Shown piece after piece: positions 7,970-16,610 of a stretch of DNA of 64,000 nucleotides. How positions within the stretch are numbered: the stretch's first letter is position 1; each line of letters begins with the position of its first letter. The notes below the pieces were generated by a model that was given only the letters and a program-made list of their open reading frames with translations, was not told where the DNA came from and did no database searches. The stretch comes from Nocardioides sp. zg-1230 (GTDB lineage: Bacteria; Actinomycetota; Actinomycetes; Propionibacteriales; Nocardioidaceae), in contig NZ_JABJQZ010000001.1 of the NCBI RefSeq assembly GCF_013155335.1, forward strand, positions 682,001-746,000, read 5' to 3'. Position numbers and translations under genes: made by a program.

Positions 7970-9426
7970 GATGCCTCCCCCACCGGACCGTCGACCGTGT
8001 CGTCGACCGTGTCGGCGGCCTGCCCGCCCGCACTGAACAGCCGCATCAGCACTGCCAGGCCGGCTGCCGCGGTCGCGACCGCGAGCAGCCCGCGAACGAC
8101 GACGGCCGCCACTCCGCTGACGGGCAGCAGCCCGCCCGCCAGGCAGAGTACGAGCGCCACCACGACGGCCGGCAGCGCCGACCACTCGGGCCACCTCACG
8201 TCGTCCACGCGTCTCGCGAGGCCACGCACCAGCAGCCACAGGAGGGCGTACGTCACCGCGACGCCGATGCCCACGCCGGCCAGGCCGACGAGGCGGGTCG
8301 CGACCACCGAGCAGGCCACGCCGAGCACCATGGCGAGGGGACTGAGGACCGCCAGCGCCGCCGTGCGGCCGCTGAGCACCACCAGCTGGTAGTGGGCGAG
8401 GTAGACCGCCGCCAGCGGAGCAGCGAGGCACGCCGCGGCGACAAGGGGGACCATGTCGGCGATCGAGAACGACGGGGGCACGAGCACCCTCAGGAGCCAG
8501 GGCGAGAGGAGGGCGACGCCGCCGGTGGCGAGGGCCGCAAGCGTCGCCACCAGGCGCGAGGTCTCGCCGAGCTGCTCGCCCCGGTTCTCCCGGGCTTCCC
8601 GGGCCAGCACCGGTAGCCAGGCGTAGGCGACGGCGCTGGTGAGGGTGAGCGCGACCGTGCCGAGGTAGAGCGCCACCTGGGCGCGACCGCCGTCGCCGCG
8701 GCCCAGCACGGCGGCCGCGACCAGGATGCCGACGCCGTTGGCGCTGGCGGTGACGAACTGGTGCGGCACCAGCGGCAGCGACGTCCGCACGGCGCGGGTG
8801 AGGTCCGACCAGCGCAGCACCGTGCGTCCGGAGCCGAGCACCTTCAGCAGCCCCAGACCGAGGGTGACCGCGTTGACGACAGCGACCGCGGCGAAGTAGC
8901 GCGTTGCCGACGGCGCGTCGCCCAGCGTCACCGCCAGCAGTCCGGCGGCGGGAGCGAGGAGCGTGGGACCGGTGGCGAGCGCGACGTAGAACCACGCCTG
9001 CTCCAGCGCGACGGCGTAGGCCTGGGTCAGCGCGATACCGGCGCCGAGGCCGCCCGCGACCAGGCCCAGCGTGACGGCGAGCGGTGTCGACGAGCCCGAG
9101 AGCGCCACCGCCAGGTGCTGTCCGCCCGCCACCAGGAGGGCGGCACCGAGCGCCATGACGCTGCCGGCCAGCACGAGTCCCCGGGCACCTTCCGTGCCGG
9201 TGGACTCGGTGAGGGCGTGGCGGGTGATGACGAGCGGGAGGCCGAGGGTGAGGACGACGAGGGACCACTGCATGGTGGTGATGGCCACCGAGATCAGGCC
9301 GTACTCCCCGACACCGGCTGCGCGGGTCAGGAACGGTGTCACCAGGAGGCCGGCGAGCATCGGTGCGGCGCTGCCGAGCGTGTAGATGGAGCCGCGGCCG
9401 ACGAGTCGGCGCCCAGCCCCGGTCAT
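7966..9426 (-). CDS. Polysaccharide flippase (MATE/MurJ-like, Wzx type)
   Basis: 486 residues from ATG 9426, which overlaps the upstream stop (ATGA). Twelve to fourteen hydrophobic helices run through the whole length. The opening GSIYTLGSAAPMLAGLLVTPFLTRAAG-type segment is the usual first helix pair of Wzx-like exporters, with the conserved YG in VGEYGLISVAITT. It would move the undecaprenyl-linked repeat unit across the membrane. It sits directly after the polymerase gene, the standard Wzx/Wzy pairing. A longer N-terminal extension is possible but has no better ribosome site and would invade the upstream gene. Confidence 0.82.
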   Translation of the reverse strand: MTGAGRRLVGRGSIYTLGSAAPMLAGLLVTPFLTRAAGVGEYGLISVAITTMQWSLVVLTLGLPLVITRHALTESTGTEGARGLVLAGSVMALGAALLVAGGQHLAVALSGSSTPLAVTLGLVAGGLGAGIALTQAYAVALEQAWFYVALATGPTLLAPAAGLLAVTLGDAPSATRYFAAVAVVNAVTLGLGLLKVLGSGRTVLRWSDLTRAVRTSLPLVPHQFVTASANGVGILVAAAVLGRGDGGRAQVALYLGTVALTLTSAVAYAWLPVLAREARENRGEQLGETSRLVATLAALATGGVALLSPWLLRVLVPPSFSIADMVPLVAAACLAAPLAAVYLAHYQLVVLSGRTAALAVLSPLAMVLGVACSVVATRLVGLAGVGIGVAVTYALLWLLVRGLARRVDDVRWPEWSALPAVVVALVLCLAGGLLPVSGVAAVVVRGLLAVATAAAGLAVLMRLFSAGGQAADTVDDTVDGPVGEAS

Positions 9427-10913
9427 CGAGCGGGAACCTCGGTCACGGGTGTCCGGTCGACCTCCGCGCGACCACGACGGCGCAGCAACAACCACGCCCC
9501 GGTGACCACCGTGAAGCCGATGGCGAGCTCGCCACCCTGGAAGAGCTGGTTGTTGGCCGGGAGGTAGAACACGAGGATGCAGAGGTGGAAGAACACCCCC
9601 GCAGCGAGCGGGTCACCCCGCTCGAGGGTGTCGCGCCAGCTCAGCCCGAGGGCGAACCCGATCAGGGCCATCAGCACCACGACACCGGGGAAGCCCAGGT
9701 CGGACGCCGGGTGGACGAAGAACGTCGACCACACCATCCCGTCGGGCCAGCCCTGATCGATGAGCTTCCCCGCGTAGGTCCGGGCCTCCACGGCCTCCTC
9801 GCGGTCGGCCTGCCCGGCTACGCGCAGCAGGTTGTGCCGGTAGAACTCCGAGAAGCCGAGCCCCCACGTCGGAGTGAAGTCCTCGTCCATGGCGAGCGAC
9901 AACCCGCGGTAGCCGTGGGTGAGGTAGCTGCTGAGGATCAGCCCCTCGGACTGCAGCGCCGGCGGCACGAGGTCGAAGAACGGGTTGTCCTCGCGGGTGG
10001 TCGCGACGCCGATCATCGCCGTGTCGCGCATCCGCTCGTCGGTGTCGTCGTCGGTCGAGGAGGACTCGTCCGCCGCCCCGTCGGCCTCGATCCGGCTGTT
10101 CATGGTGGTCGCGTAGTAGGCGAAGAAGCAGGCCACGACCAGAACGATGCCGACGAGGGACCGGACGAGCCGGCCACGACGCTCGCGCGACAGCGAGCTG
10201 CCCGCCACGAGGACCAGGAAGAGCACGAGCTGCCCGCTGAACTCGGCGACGCCTCGGTTGATGCCCTGCGCAATCGTGAGGGCGACCGACAGCAGCACGC
10301 ACAGCACGCCGAGCGCCCGTGCTGGCCGCGACAGCCGGGGCCAGAGGAAGAGGGTCAGCGGGAAGAGCAGGATCGTCAGCGGGGCGACGAGCATCCGCAC
10401 GTAGAGGAACACGGGGGTGACCGACTCGTTGAGCCGCTTGTTCTCCGCATAGGCGCTCCCCGCATCACGGAGGCCGTGCCAGACGTCCGGCACCCAGTCG
10501 CCGGTCGTGGTCCAGGTGACGGGCACGTAGAGCAGGAGGTAGACCACGGCTCCCGCGGTGACCAGCGCGGAGGCCGACAGCGGGCTGCGGCCGGTCGCGG
10601 TCGTCGTACGACGCCATCGCACCGCCACGGCGTAACCGGCGACGAAGGCCAGGGTCGCGCAGGCCAGGAACAGGTGCACACGGCCCGGGTCGGTGAGGTG
10701 CCAGTCGATCGGGCCGAGGACCACCAGCGACCAGGACACCACGAAGAGACCGAGCGTCACGACGAGCGGCACGTAGCGGGTGACGCCGGCGAACTCGAAC
10801 ACGAGCGGCCGATCGCTGTCGCGGGTCCACGCGCGGACGCCGCGCGCCGGCGCCGTCGATCCGGTGGTCCCGGACGCGGCGGTCGATGTGGTGTGTGGTG
10901 TGGTCTCAGGCAC
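9423..10913 (-). CDS. O-antigen polymerase-like membrane protein (Wzy candidate)
   Basis: 496 residues. The GTG start at 10913 follows a strong ribosome site (GGGGGAGA, 4 bases away) that lies inside the end of the upstream gene. About eleven predicted membrane helices. A large soluble loop sits in the middle (residues ~230-330; it includes NSRIEADGAADESS and DTAMIGVATTREDN). Low similarity and helix-rich layout with a big periplasmic loop are typical of Wzy proteins and of oligosaccharide repeat-unit polymerases. It probably joins repeat units outside the membrane. The assignment rests on topology and on its place between a glycosyltransferase and the flippase. Confidence 0.72.
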   Translation of the reverse strand: MPETTPHTTSTAASGTTGSTAPARGVRAWTRDSDRPLVFEFAGVTRYVPLVVTLGLFVVSWSLVVLGPIDWHLTDPGRVHLFLACATLAFVAGYAVAVRWRRTTTATGRSPLSASALVTAGAVVYLLLYVPVTWTTTGDWVPDVWHGLRDAGSAYAENKRLNESVTPVFLYVRMLVAPLTILLFPLTLFLWPRLSRPARALGVLCVLLSVALTIAQGINRGVAEFSGQLVLFLVLVAGSSLSRERRGRLVRSLVGIVLVVACFFAYYATTMNSRIEADGAADESSSTDDDTDERMRDTAMIGVATTREDNPFFDLVPPALQSEGLILSSYLTHGYRGLSLAMDEDFTPTWGLGFSEFYRHNLLRVAGQADREEAVEARTYAGKLIDQGWPDGMVWSTFFVHPASDLGFPGVVVLMALIGFALGLSWRDTLERGDPLAAGVFFHLCILVFYLPANNQLFQGGELAIGFTVVTGAWLLLRRRGRAEVDRTPVTEVPAR

Positions 10914-12165
10914 GTGTCTCCCCCAGGGCCAGCTCCATGATGCGCCGTCCCTGCTCACTGTGGTTCTTTCGGTCGAGGACGAACTGCCGCGCCCGTTCTC
11001 CACGCGCGTGGAGCTCGGTCCGGCCCAGCGCGGCCGCCCGCTCGAGCGCGGCGGTGATGTCAGCAGCGCTCGACCCGTCGATGGTCAGGACGTGCTTGTC
11101 GTAGTCGGCGGGCATCCCGGGCAGCCGGGTGGTCAGCACCGCCGTGCCCGACACGAGGTACTCCATGTTCTTGGACGGGAAGGAGTAGGCGGTGAACTCC
11201 TGGTCGGCCGGTCGCGGGTTGACCAGGAGCCATGCGCGCTGCTGGGCGGCGACGACCTCGGCGTTGGGCACGGTGCCGCGGAACTCGACACGGGGGTCCA
11301 CCGCAGCGGCTGCCGCGACTGCGGAGGCGTAGTCACCGCCCCCGTAGACCACGAGGCGGGCGTCGGGCGCGTCCCAGGCGCGGAAGCCGTCGACGAGGTT
11401 GGCCAGGCCGTACTCGCTGCGGAGGGCGCCGGAGTAGAGGACGGTCAGATGCTCGTCCTTGGCCGCCAGCACGTTGTCGGCGGCCGCCATGTCGGCGTCC
11501 ACGAGTCCCTCCATCACGATCGAGGGTCGGCGCTCGGGGTTGACGACGGGGTCCATCTGGCGCGTGAGCAGGACGAACCGGTCGATGGCCCGGTAGGTGC
11601 GCGCGACCACGCGGCGCATGGCGCGGTAGCGCGCACCCGAACGATCGCTCGCGTCGGCCACGTCGGCCATGAACGTGTAGACGTCGGCGAAGATCGCGAC
11701 CCGGGTCACACCGCGCGTCACGGCGAGCACCCCGGGGAGCGCGGAGACGTAGGCGGCGTCCACCACGACGAAGCGGTCCCGCCCGCGGGTGCGCAGCCGC
11801 CACCGCCACGCCCCGAGCGCCAGCGAGACGGCGAGGTGCAGCTGCTTTGCGCCGCGGGCGTTGGGGAACCCGCGGTGGTCGACGACGAGGGAGTCGCGTG
11901 GGCGGTCGACCACGCGTGGCCACCAGCCGCCGCGGTAGAACCGCGGGGTTGCGCTGCGGCCCACGAGGGACGTCACGCGGGCACCGTTCTCGATCAGCCC
12001 GCGCTGGATGAGCGAGTGGAACTTGTAGCCCGACTCGGGCATGCCGTAGGTCACCTGCTGCGCATCGGGCAGCAGCTCCCCCTGCATCGCCACGAATTGC
12101 TCCGGCGACGGCACGGACGAGACGTAGAGGACCTCGACGGCTTCGCGGCGTCCGCTGGAGGTCAC
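10906..12165 (-). CDS. Glycosyltransferase, GT4-like
   Basis: 419 residues from GTG 12165, overlapping the capG stop (GTGA). The N-terminal acceptor domain is EVLYVSSVPSPEQF; the C-terminal half has LTVLYSGALRSEYGLANLVDGF, RLVVYGGGDYASAV and a SFPSKNMEYLVSGTAVLTT segment carrying the donor-binding glutamate. It is directly coupled to the UDP-FucNAc genes, so a FucNAc or 4-amino-sugar donor is a fair guess. It has no signal peptide and should act in the cytoplasm. Confidence 0.78.
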   Translation of the reverse strand: MTSSGRREAVEVLYVSSVPSPEQFVAMQGELLPDAQQVTYGMPESGYKFHSLIQRGLIENGARVTSLVGRSATPRFYRGGWWPRVVDRPRDSLVVDHRGFPNARGAKQLHLAVSLALGAWRWRLRTRGRDRFVVVDAAYVSALPGVLAVTRGVTRVAIFADVYTFMADVADASDRSGARYRAMRRVVARTYRAIDRFVLLTRQMDPVVNPERRPSIVMEGLVDADMAAADNVLAAKDEHLTVLYSGALRSEYGLANLVDGFRAWDAPDARLVVYGGGDYASAVAAAAAVDPRVEFRGTVPNAEVVAAQQRAWLLVNPRPADQEFTAYSFPSKNMEYLVSGTAVLTTRLPGMPADYDKHVLTIDGSSAADITAALERAAALGRTELHARGERARQFVLDRKNHSEQGRRIMELALGETRA

Positions 12166-13289
12166 GGTGTCCCCGGGGCCTGCCGGATTCCCAGCCAGCT
12201 CTCGTAGCGCGCGTGGGTCGACAGGATGAACCCCACGGCCCGGCGTGAGCAGTCACCGATCCGGTAGTCGTCGGGCACGCGGGAGGCCCGGTCGGTGTCG
12301 GAGACCGCGAAGCGGACGGCCTCCACGACGTTGGCCGCGTCGAGGCCGGTCATGAGGATCGAGGCCGAGTCGAGTGCCTCGGGGCGCTCGATGGAGTCGC
12401 GGAGCGTGACGGCCGGGAAGTCGAGCAGCGACGACTCCTCGGAGATCGTGCCCGAGTCCGACAGGACGCACCAGGCCTGCTTCTGCAGCTTGTTGTAGTC
12501 CATGAAGCCGAGCGGCTCGTGGAACGTGATGCCCTCGGTCGAGCGTCCCAGCGCGTCGAGCCGCTTGCGGGTGCGCGGGTGGGTCGAGACGAGCACCGGC
12601 ATGCCGCTGTCGGCGATGACGCCCTCGAGGCAGTCGAGCAGCAGGTTGAGCCGGTCGGGGTTGTCGACGTTCTCCTCGCGGTGCGCGCTGACGAGCACGT
12701 ATCCCTGGGGAGTGAGCCCGAGGCGTTCGACGGCGTCGGAGGCGTCGATCGTGTCGGCGTGGGCGGCGAGCACCTCCTTCATCGGCGACCCGGTCTTGAG
12801 GATCCGGCGCGGGTGGAGGCCTTCGGCCAGCAGGTTGCGACGCGCGTGCTCGGTGTACACGAGGTTGAAGTCGGCGACGTGGTCGACGAGTCGCCGGTTG
12901 GTCTCCTCCGGCACGTTCTCGTCGAAGCACCGGTTGCCGGCCTCCATGTGGTAGACGGGGATCCGCATCCGCTTGGCCATCACCGCCGCCAGGCAGCTGT
13001 TGGTGTCGCCGAGCACCAGCACGGCGTCGGGGCGCTCCTCGAGCAGCACCTCCTCGGTCTTGATCAGCACCTCGCCCAGCACCCGGCCGAGGCTGCTGGT
13101 GTCGACGTCGAGGTAGTGGTCGGGCGCACGCAGCCCGAGCTCGGAGAAGAAGATCTCGTTGAGGTTGTGGTCGTAGTTCTGCCCGGTGTGCACCAGGACG
13201 TGGTCCACCGTGCGGTCGAGCAGCTTGATCGTCTCGGAGAGCCGGATGATCTCCGGACGGGTCCCGACGACGGTCATCACCTTGGTCAT
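12162..13289 (-). CDS. capG: UDP-N-acetylglucosamine 2-epimerase family, CapG/FnlC type
   Basis: 375 residues, ATG at 13289 overlapping the capF stop (ATGA). It has the epimerase family landmarks: MTVVGTRPEIIR, VLVHTGQNYDHNLN, VLVLGDTNSCLAA, YHMEAGNRCFDENVPEE, SAHREENVD and the SDSGTISEES loop. Alone this would be WecB-like. Because it follows capE and capF with coding overlaps, it is best read as CapG/FnlC, the last C-2 epimerisation step of UDP-N-acetyl-L-fucosamine synthesis. The enzyme is cytoplasmic. Confidence 0.9.
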   Translation of the reverse strand: MTKVMTVVGTRPEIIRLSETIKLLDRTVDHVLVHTGQNYDHNLNEIFFSELGLRAPDHYLDVDTSSLGRVLGEVLIKTEEVLLEERPDAVLVLGDTNSCLAAVMAKRMRIPVYHMEAGNRCFDENVPEETNRRLVDHVADFNLVYTEHARRNLLAEGLHPRRILKTGSPMKEVLAAHADTIDASDAVERLGLTPQGYVLVSAHREENVDNPDRLNLLLDCLEGVIADSGMPVLVSTHPRTRKRLDALGRSTEGITFHEPLGFMDYNKLQKQAWCVLSDSGTISEESSLLDFPAVTLRDSIERPEALDSASILMTGLDAANVVEAVRFAVSDTDRASRVPDDYRIGDCSRRAVGFILSTHARYESWLGIRQAPGTP

Positions 13290-14401
13290 GCGATCTCCTC
13301 CGCGGCCGCGCGGACGACCGGCTCGTGGATGGTGTCGGGCGACTCGGGGTCGAAGAGCGAATCGGTCCAGAACAGGGTGGTCAGCACGCGATCGCCCACG
13401 TTGGTGATCTCGTGCGACCACATGGTCGGCATGTCGATCACCGCGGGCCGGTCCCCCGACACGGGGAACTCGAGGACCTCGTCGTGGAACATCCGTCGCA
13501 GACGGATCACCGCCTCACCGTCGAGCACGACGAACCGCTCGATCTTGTGCAGGTGGTAGTGGATGCCGCGGGTGACGCCGGGCACGGTCGTGGAGACGAA
13601 GGTCTGTCCGCCGCCGCCGTGGCTGCGGACGGTCTCGACGAGCCGGCCTCGCTGGTCGCTGCGCGGGGTGAGCGCGAGCGGGTAGTGCGACGGGAACAGG
13701 GCCGCGCGGTAGGTGTTGAAGAGGTCGCGCTCGAAGTCGTCGGCCATTGCCGGCACGTCGGCGCTGGGGACGTACGTTGAGTGGAACCGCTCGAGCGCGT
13801 CCCACACCGCCCGGACCGATGTCGGGTGCGCCGCGGGGCGCACGGTGTCGGGTGATGTCGGCTCCAGCGCGTCGAGGAGAGCCTGCGCCGCTCCCTGGGC
13901 GTGGAGCAGCTCGATCGGCCGGTCGGCGATCTCGGGCCGCTCGCCCGAGATGGCCCGGTCGACGAAGGTCGCGACGAACGAGTTGTAGCCCGGACGGCCG
14001 TGCTCGCCGAAGAGGTTGGGAAGGTGGACGTCGACGAACCGCCCGCCCGTCCGACCCGCTGCGGCCCGGAGCACGGCGGCCGCCTGCTCCTTCCCGGCGG
14101 CGTACGCCGAGCCGTTGCCGACCTGGATGGAGTTGGCGAAGACGAGCACCTTCGAGCTGGTGCCGTCGAGCGCGTCCGCGACGTCCTGGGCGAGGGCGAC
14201 GTTGCCGTCCACCAGCTCGTCGTCCGCCGCACGGTTGACCCCGGCGACGTGGATCACCGCGTCGACGTCCGCAGCGAGCTCCGGGATCCGGTGCCAGTCG
14301 GAGCGACCCACCGGCACGACCTCGTGCTCGGTCGTCGCATGGACGCGGCAGCGCAGGTGCCAGCCGAGGAAGCCCTCGGCCCCCGTGAGCAGGATCTTCA
14401 C
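13286..14401 (-). CDS. capF: CapF/FnlB-type bifunctional reductase-epimerase (SDR + cupin)
   Basis: 371 residues. The N-terminal half is a short-chain dehydrogenase with ILLTGAEGFLGWHL as nucleotide-binding loop and SAYAAGKEQAA giving the Y-x3-K pair. After residue ~240 a cupin domain follows, with GIHYHLHKIERFVVLDGEA and MPTMWSHEITNVG supplying the expected metal histidines. In characterised CapF enzymes the cupin does the C-3 epimerisation and the SDR half reduces the C-4 ketone with NADPH. The domain pair, its length and its place between capE and capG make the assignment strong. Confidence 0.92.
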   Translation of the reverse strand: MKILLTGAEGFLGWHLRCRVHATTEHEVVPVGRSDWHRIPELAADVDAVIHVAGVNRAADDELVDGNVALAQDVADALDGTSSKVLVFANSIQVGNGSAYAAGKEQAAAVLRAAAGRTGGRFVDVHLPNLFGEHGRPGYNSFVATFVDRAISGERPEIADRPIELLHAQGAAQALLDALEPTSPDTVRPAAHPTSVRAVWDALERFHSTYVPSADVPAMADDFERDLFNTYRAALFPSHYPLALTPRSDQRGRLVETVRSHGGGGQTFVSTTVPGVTRGIHYHLHKIERFVVLDGEAVIRLRRMFHDEVLEFPVSGDRPAVIDMPTMWSHEITNVGDRVLTTLFWTDSLFDPESPDTIHEPVVRAAAEEIA

Positions 14402-15456
14402 GCCCGGATCTCCCGGTCGGCGGCGATCTCCGGAATGGTGCGCAGCAGGGCGACCGTCTGGTCGACGTCGAGGGGCGGTACGGAGTCCGAGGAGTAGTCG
14501 ACGGTGGTGTCGACCTCCTCCTCCCCCTCGGAGAAGTACTTCTCGTACTGCAGGCCCCTGTCGTCGAGCGGTACGCGGAAGTAGTCGCCCTGGTCGGCGG
14601 CCTTCGCGATCTCCTCGCGGGTCAGCAGGGTCTCGTGCAGCTTCTCGCCGTGGCGCGTCCCGATGTGGTGCACCTCCGGCTCGTCCTGGCCGAACAAGCG
14701 GCCGACTGCCGTGGCCAGCGTGGCGACGGTCGTGGCGGCCGCCTTGCGCACGAAGAGGTCACCGGGCTGCGCGTGCACGAAGGCGTGCTTGACCAGGTCG
14801 ACCGAGTCGGCGAGCGACATGAGGAACCGAGTCATCCGCGGATCGGTGATCGTGAGCGGCCTGCCCTCCTTCAGCAGCGAGATGAACGCCGGGATGACGG
14901 AGCCACGGGAGTACATGACGTTGCCGTAGCGGGTCACCGACACCGTCATGTCGGAGTCGGGATGGTTGCGAGCGAAGGCCTGGGCGGTCTTCTCCATCAG
15001 CGCCTTCGACATGCCCATCGCGTTGACCGGGTAGACCGCCTTGTCGGTGCTCAGGAGCACGACGGAGCGGACGCCGGCGGCGCTGCTCGCCTCGATCACG
15101 TTGTGGCTGCCGACGACGTTGGTCTTCACGGCCTGCTGGGGGAAGAACTCGCAGGACGGCACCTGCTTGAGCGCAGCGGCGTGGAACACGAAGTCCGCGT
15201 CGAGCACGGCGGTGCGGACGCTGTCGATGTCGCGCACGTCCCCGAGGAAGAAACGCACTCGTTCGTCGTTGAACGCGCGCCGCATGAGGTCCTGCTTGGC
15301 CTCGTCGCGGCTGAAGACGTTGATCCTCGCCGCTCCGTCTGCCAGCAGGTGCCGGGCCATGACGGACCCGAATGATCCGGTGCCGCCGGTGATCGTGATG
15401 GTCCGTCCGGCGACCGAGGTGTCGGTATCGGGGGACGGGCTCGCGGGGGTGGTCAC
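14398..15456 (-). CDS. capE: UDP-GlcNAc 4,6-dehydratase/5-epimerase, CapE/FnlA type
   Basis: 352 residues, GTG start overlapping the aminotransferase stop. An extended SDR with TITGGTGSFGSVMARHL at residues ~20-36. The active-site stretch STDKAVYPVNAMGMSKALMEK has Met in place of the usual catalytic Tyr four residues before Lys. That Met is a known trait of CapE-like inverting dehydratases. It opens the UDP-L-FucNAc route from UDP-GlcNAc and feeds capF and capG, which overlap downstream. The first ~18 residues are Ser/Thr/Pro-rich and dispensable-looking. Confidence 0.92.
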   Translation of the reverse strand: MTTPASPSPDTDTSVAGRTITITGGTGSFGSVMARHLLADGAARINVFSRDEAKQDLMRRAFNDERVRFFLGDVRDIDSVRTAVLDADFVFHAAALKQVPSCEFFPQQAVKTNVVGSHNVIEASSAAGVRSVVLLSTDKAVYPVNAMGMSKALMEKTAQAFARNHPDSDMTVSVTRYGNVMYSRGSVIPAFISLLKEGRPLTITDPRMTRFLMSLADSVDLVKHAFVHAQPGDLFVRKAAATTVATLATAVGRLFGQDEPEVHHIGTRHGEKLHETLLTREEIAKAADQGDYFRVPLDDRGLQYEKYFSEGEEEVDTTVDYSSDSVPPLDVDQTVALLRTIPEIAADREIRA

Positions 15457-16610
15457 AGGGACTTCCTTTCGAGGAACGTGCGGACGTGCGCGACGACCCG
15501 CTCGAACTGGTCATCGGTGAGGGCCGATCCGCTGGGCAGGGACAGCCCTGTGCGGAACAGCCGCTCGGACGTGCCGTTGGCGTAGGCGGGCCGGTCGGCG
15601 AAGACGGGCTGCAGGTGCATCGGCTTCCACAGCGGACGCGCCTCGATGTCGGCCTCGGCGAGGTGGAGCCGGAGCTCGTCAGCGCTCCACCCCGTGACCG
15701 CCTCGTCGACGACCACCGAGGTGAGCCAGAAGTTGTCATGGTCCTCGTCGGCTGCGGCGTCGACGCCGTCGGCACCGCCGAAGACGGAGAGACCGTCGAC
15801 AGGCGCGACGAGCTCGCGGTAGCGACGCCGCCAGCCGCGGCGCCGTTCGAGCATCTCGGGGAGGCGGGAGAGCTGCACCCGGCCCACAGCGGCGAGCAGG
15901 TTGGACAGGCGGTAGTTGTAGCCGACGTCGACGTGCTCGTAGTGCACGACGGGCTGGCGCGCCTGCGTGGCGAGGTAGCGGGTGCGCTCGGCCATGTCGG
16001 GGTCGTCGCAGAGCAGCGCCCCTCCGCCGGATGTGGTGATGATCTTGTTGCCGTTGAAGGAGACCACAGCGGCGACGCCGGCGGCGCCGGCGGGGCGACC
16101 ACCCCGACGCGCACCGAGCGACTCGGCTGCGTCGACCAGCACGGGTACGCCGTGGCGCGCGGCCGCGGCCTCGACGCGCTCGTGGTCAGCGACCTTGCCG
16201 AGGAGGTCGACCGGAACGACGGCAGCGATGCGGGCGCCCGAGCGGAGCTGGTCCTCGATCGCCTTCTCGACCAGCGCCGGGTCGAGGTTCCCGGTCTCGT
16301 CGGAGTCGACGAACACGGGCACCGCGCCGGTGTAGGTGATGGCGTTGGCGGTGGCCGCGAAGGTCATCGACGAGGTGATGACGACGTCACCGGGGCGCGC
16401 ACCGAGGTGGAGCAGCCCCAGGTGGAGGGCCGCGGTGCCCGAGCTCAGCGCGACCGCCAGCGAACGCCCGGTCGCCTCGGCGAGCTCGGCCTCGAAAGCG
16501 TCCACCTCGGGCCCGAGGGGAGCCACCCACCCCGAACGCAGGGCGCGGACCAGGGCGTCCTCCTCTGCCTGCGTCACGTCGGGGGAGGACAGGTAGGTAC
16601 GTGAGGTCAA
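15453..16610 (-). CDS. DegT/DnrJ/EryC1/StrS sugar aminotransferase (PglE-like)
   Basis: 385 residues; the TTG start at 16610 overlaps the dehydratase stop (TTGA). A PLP fold type I aminotransferase with AVALSSGTAALHLGLL, the VPVDLLGKVADHE strand, DAAESLGARRGGRP and the PLP lysine in SFNGNKIITTSGGGAL. VGYNYRLSNLLAAVG is the usual dimer and substrate motif. It is directly coupled to the PglF-like dehydratase, so the likely reaction is amination at C-4 of UDP-2-acetamido-4-keto-2,4,6-trideoxyhexose. No PglD-type acetyltransferase is visible in this window. The amino group may therefore stay free or be acylated by something else, such as the ATP-grasp enzyme at 3253-4227. Confidence 0.88.
   Translation of the reverse strand: MTSRTYLSSPDVTQAEEDALVRALRSGWVAPLGPEVDAFEAELAEATGRSLAVALSSGTAALHLGLLHLGARPGDVVITSSMTFAATANAITYTGAVPVFVDSDETGNLDPALVEKAIEDQLRSGARIAAVVPVDLLGKVADHERVEAAAARHGVPVLVDAAESLGARRGGRPAGAAGVAAVVSFNGNKIITTSGGGALLCDDPDMAERTRYLATQARQPVVHYEHVDVGYNYRLSNLLAAVGRVQLSRLPEMLERRRGWRRRYRELVAPVDGLSVFGGADGVDAAADEDHDNFWLTSVVVDEAVTGWSADELRLHLAEADIEARPLWKPMHLQPVFADRPAYANGTSERLFRTGLSLPSGSALTDDQFERVVAHVRTFLERKSL

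Noticed and set aside
6239..8392. A 717-codon forward open frame
   Set aside because: It is composed of shadows of one GT4 gene on the same strand and another on the opposite strand. It has no coherent fold and no ribosome site.
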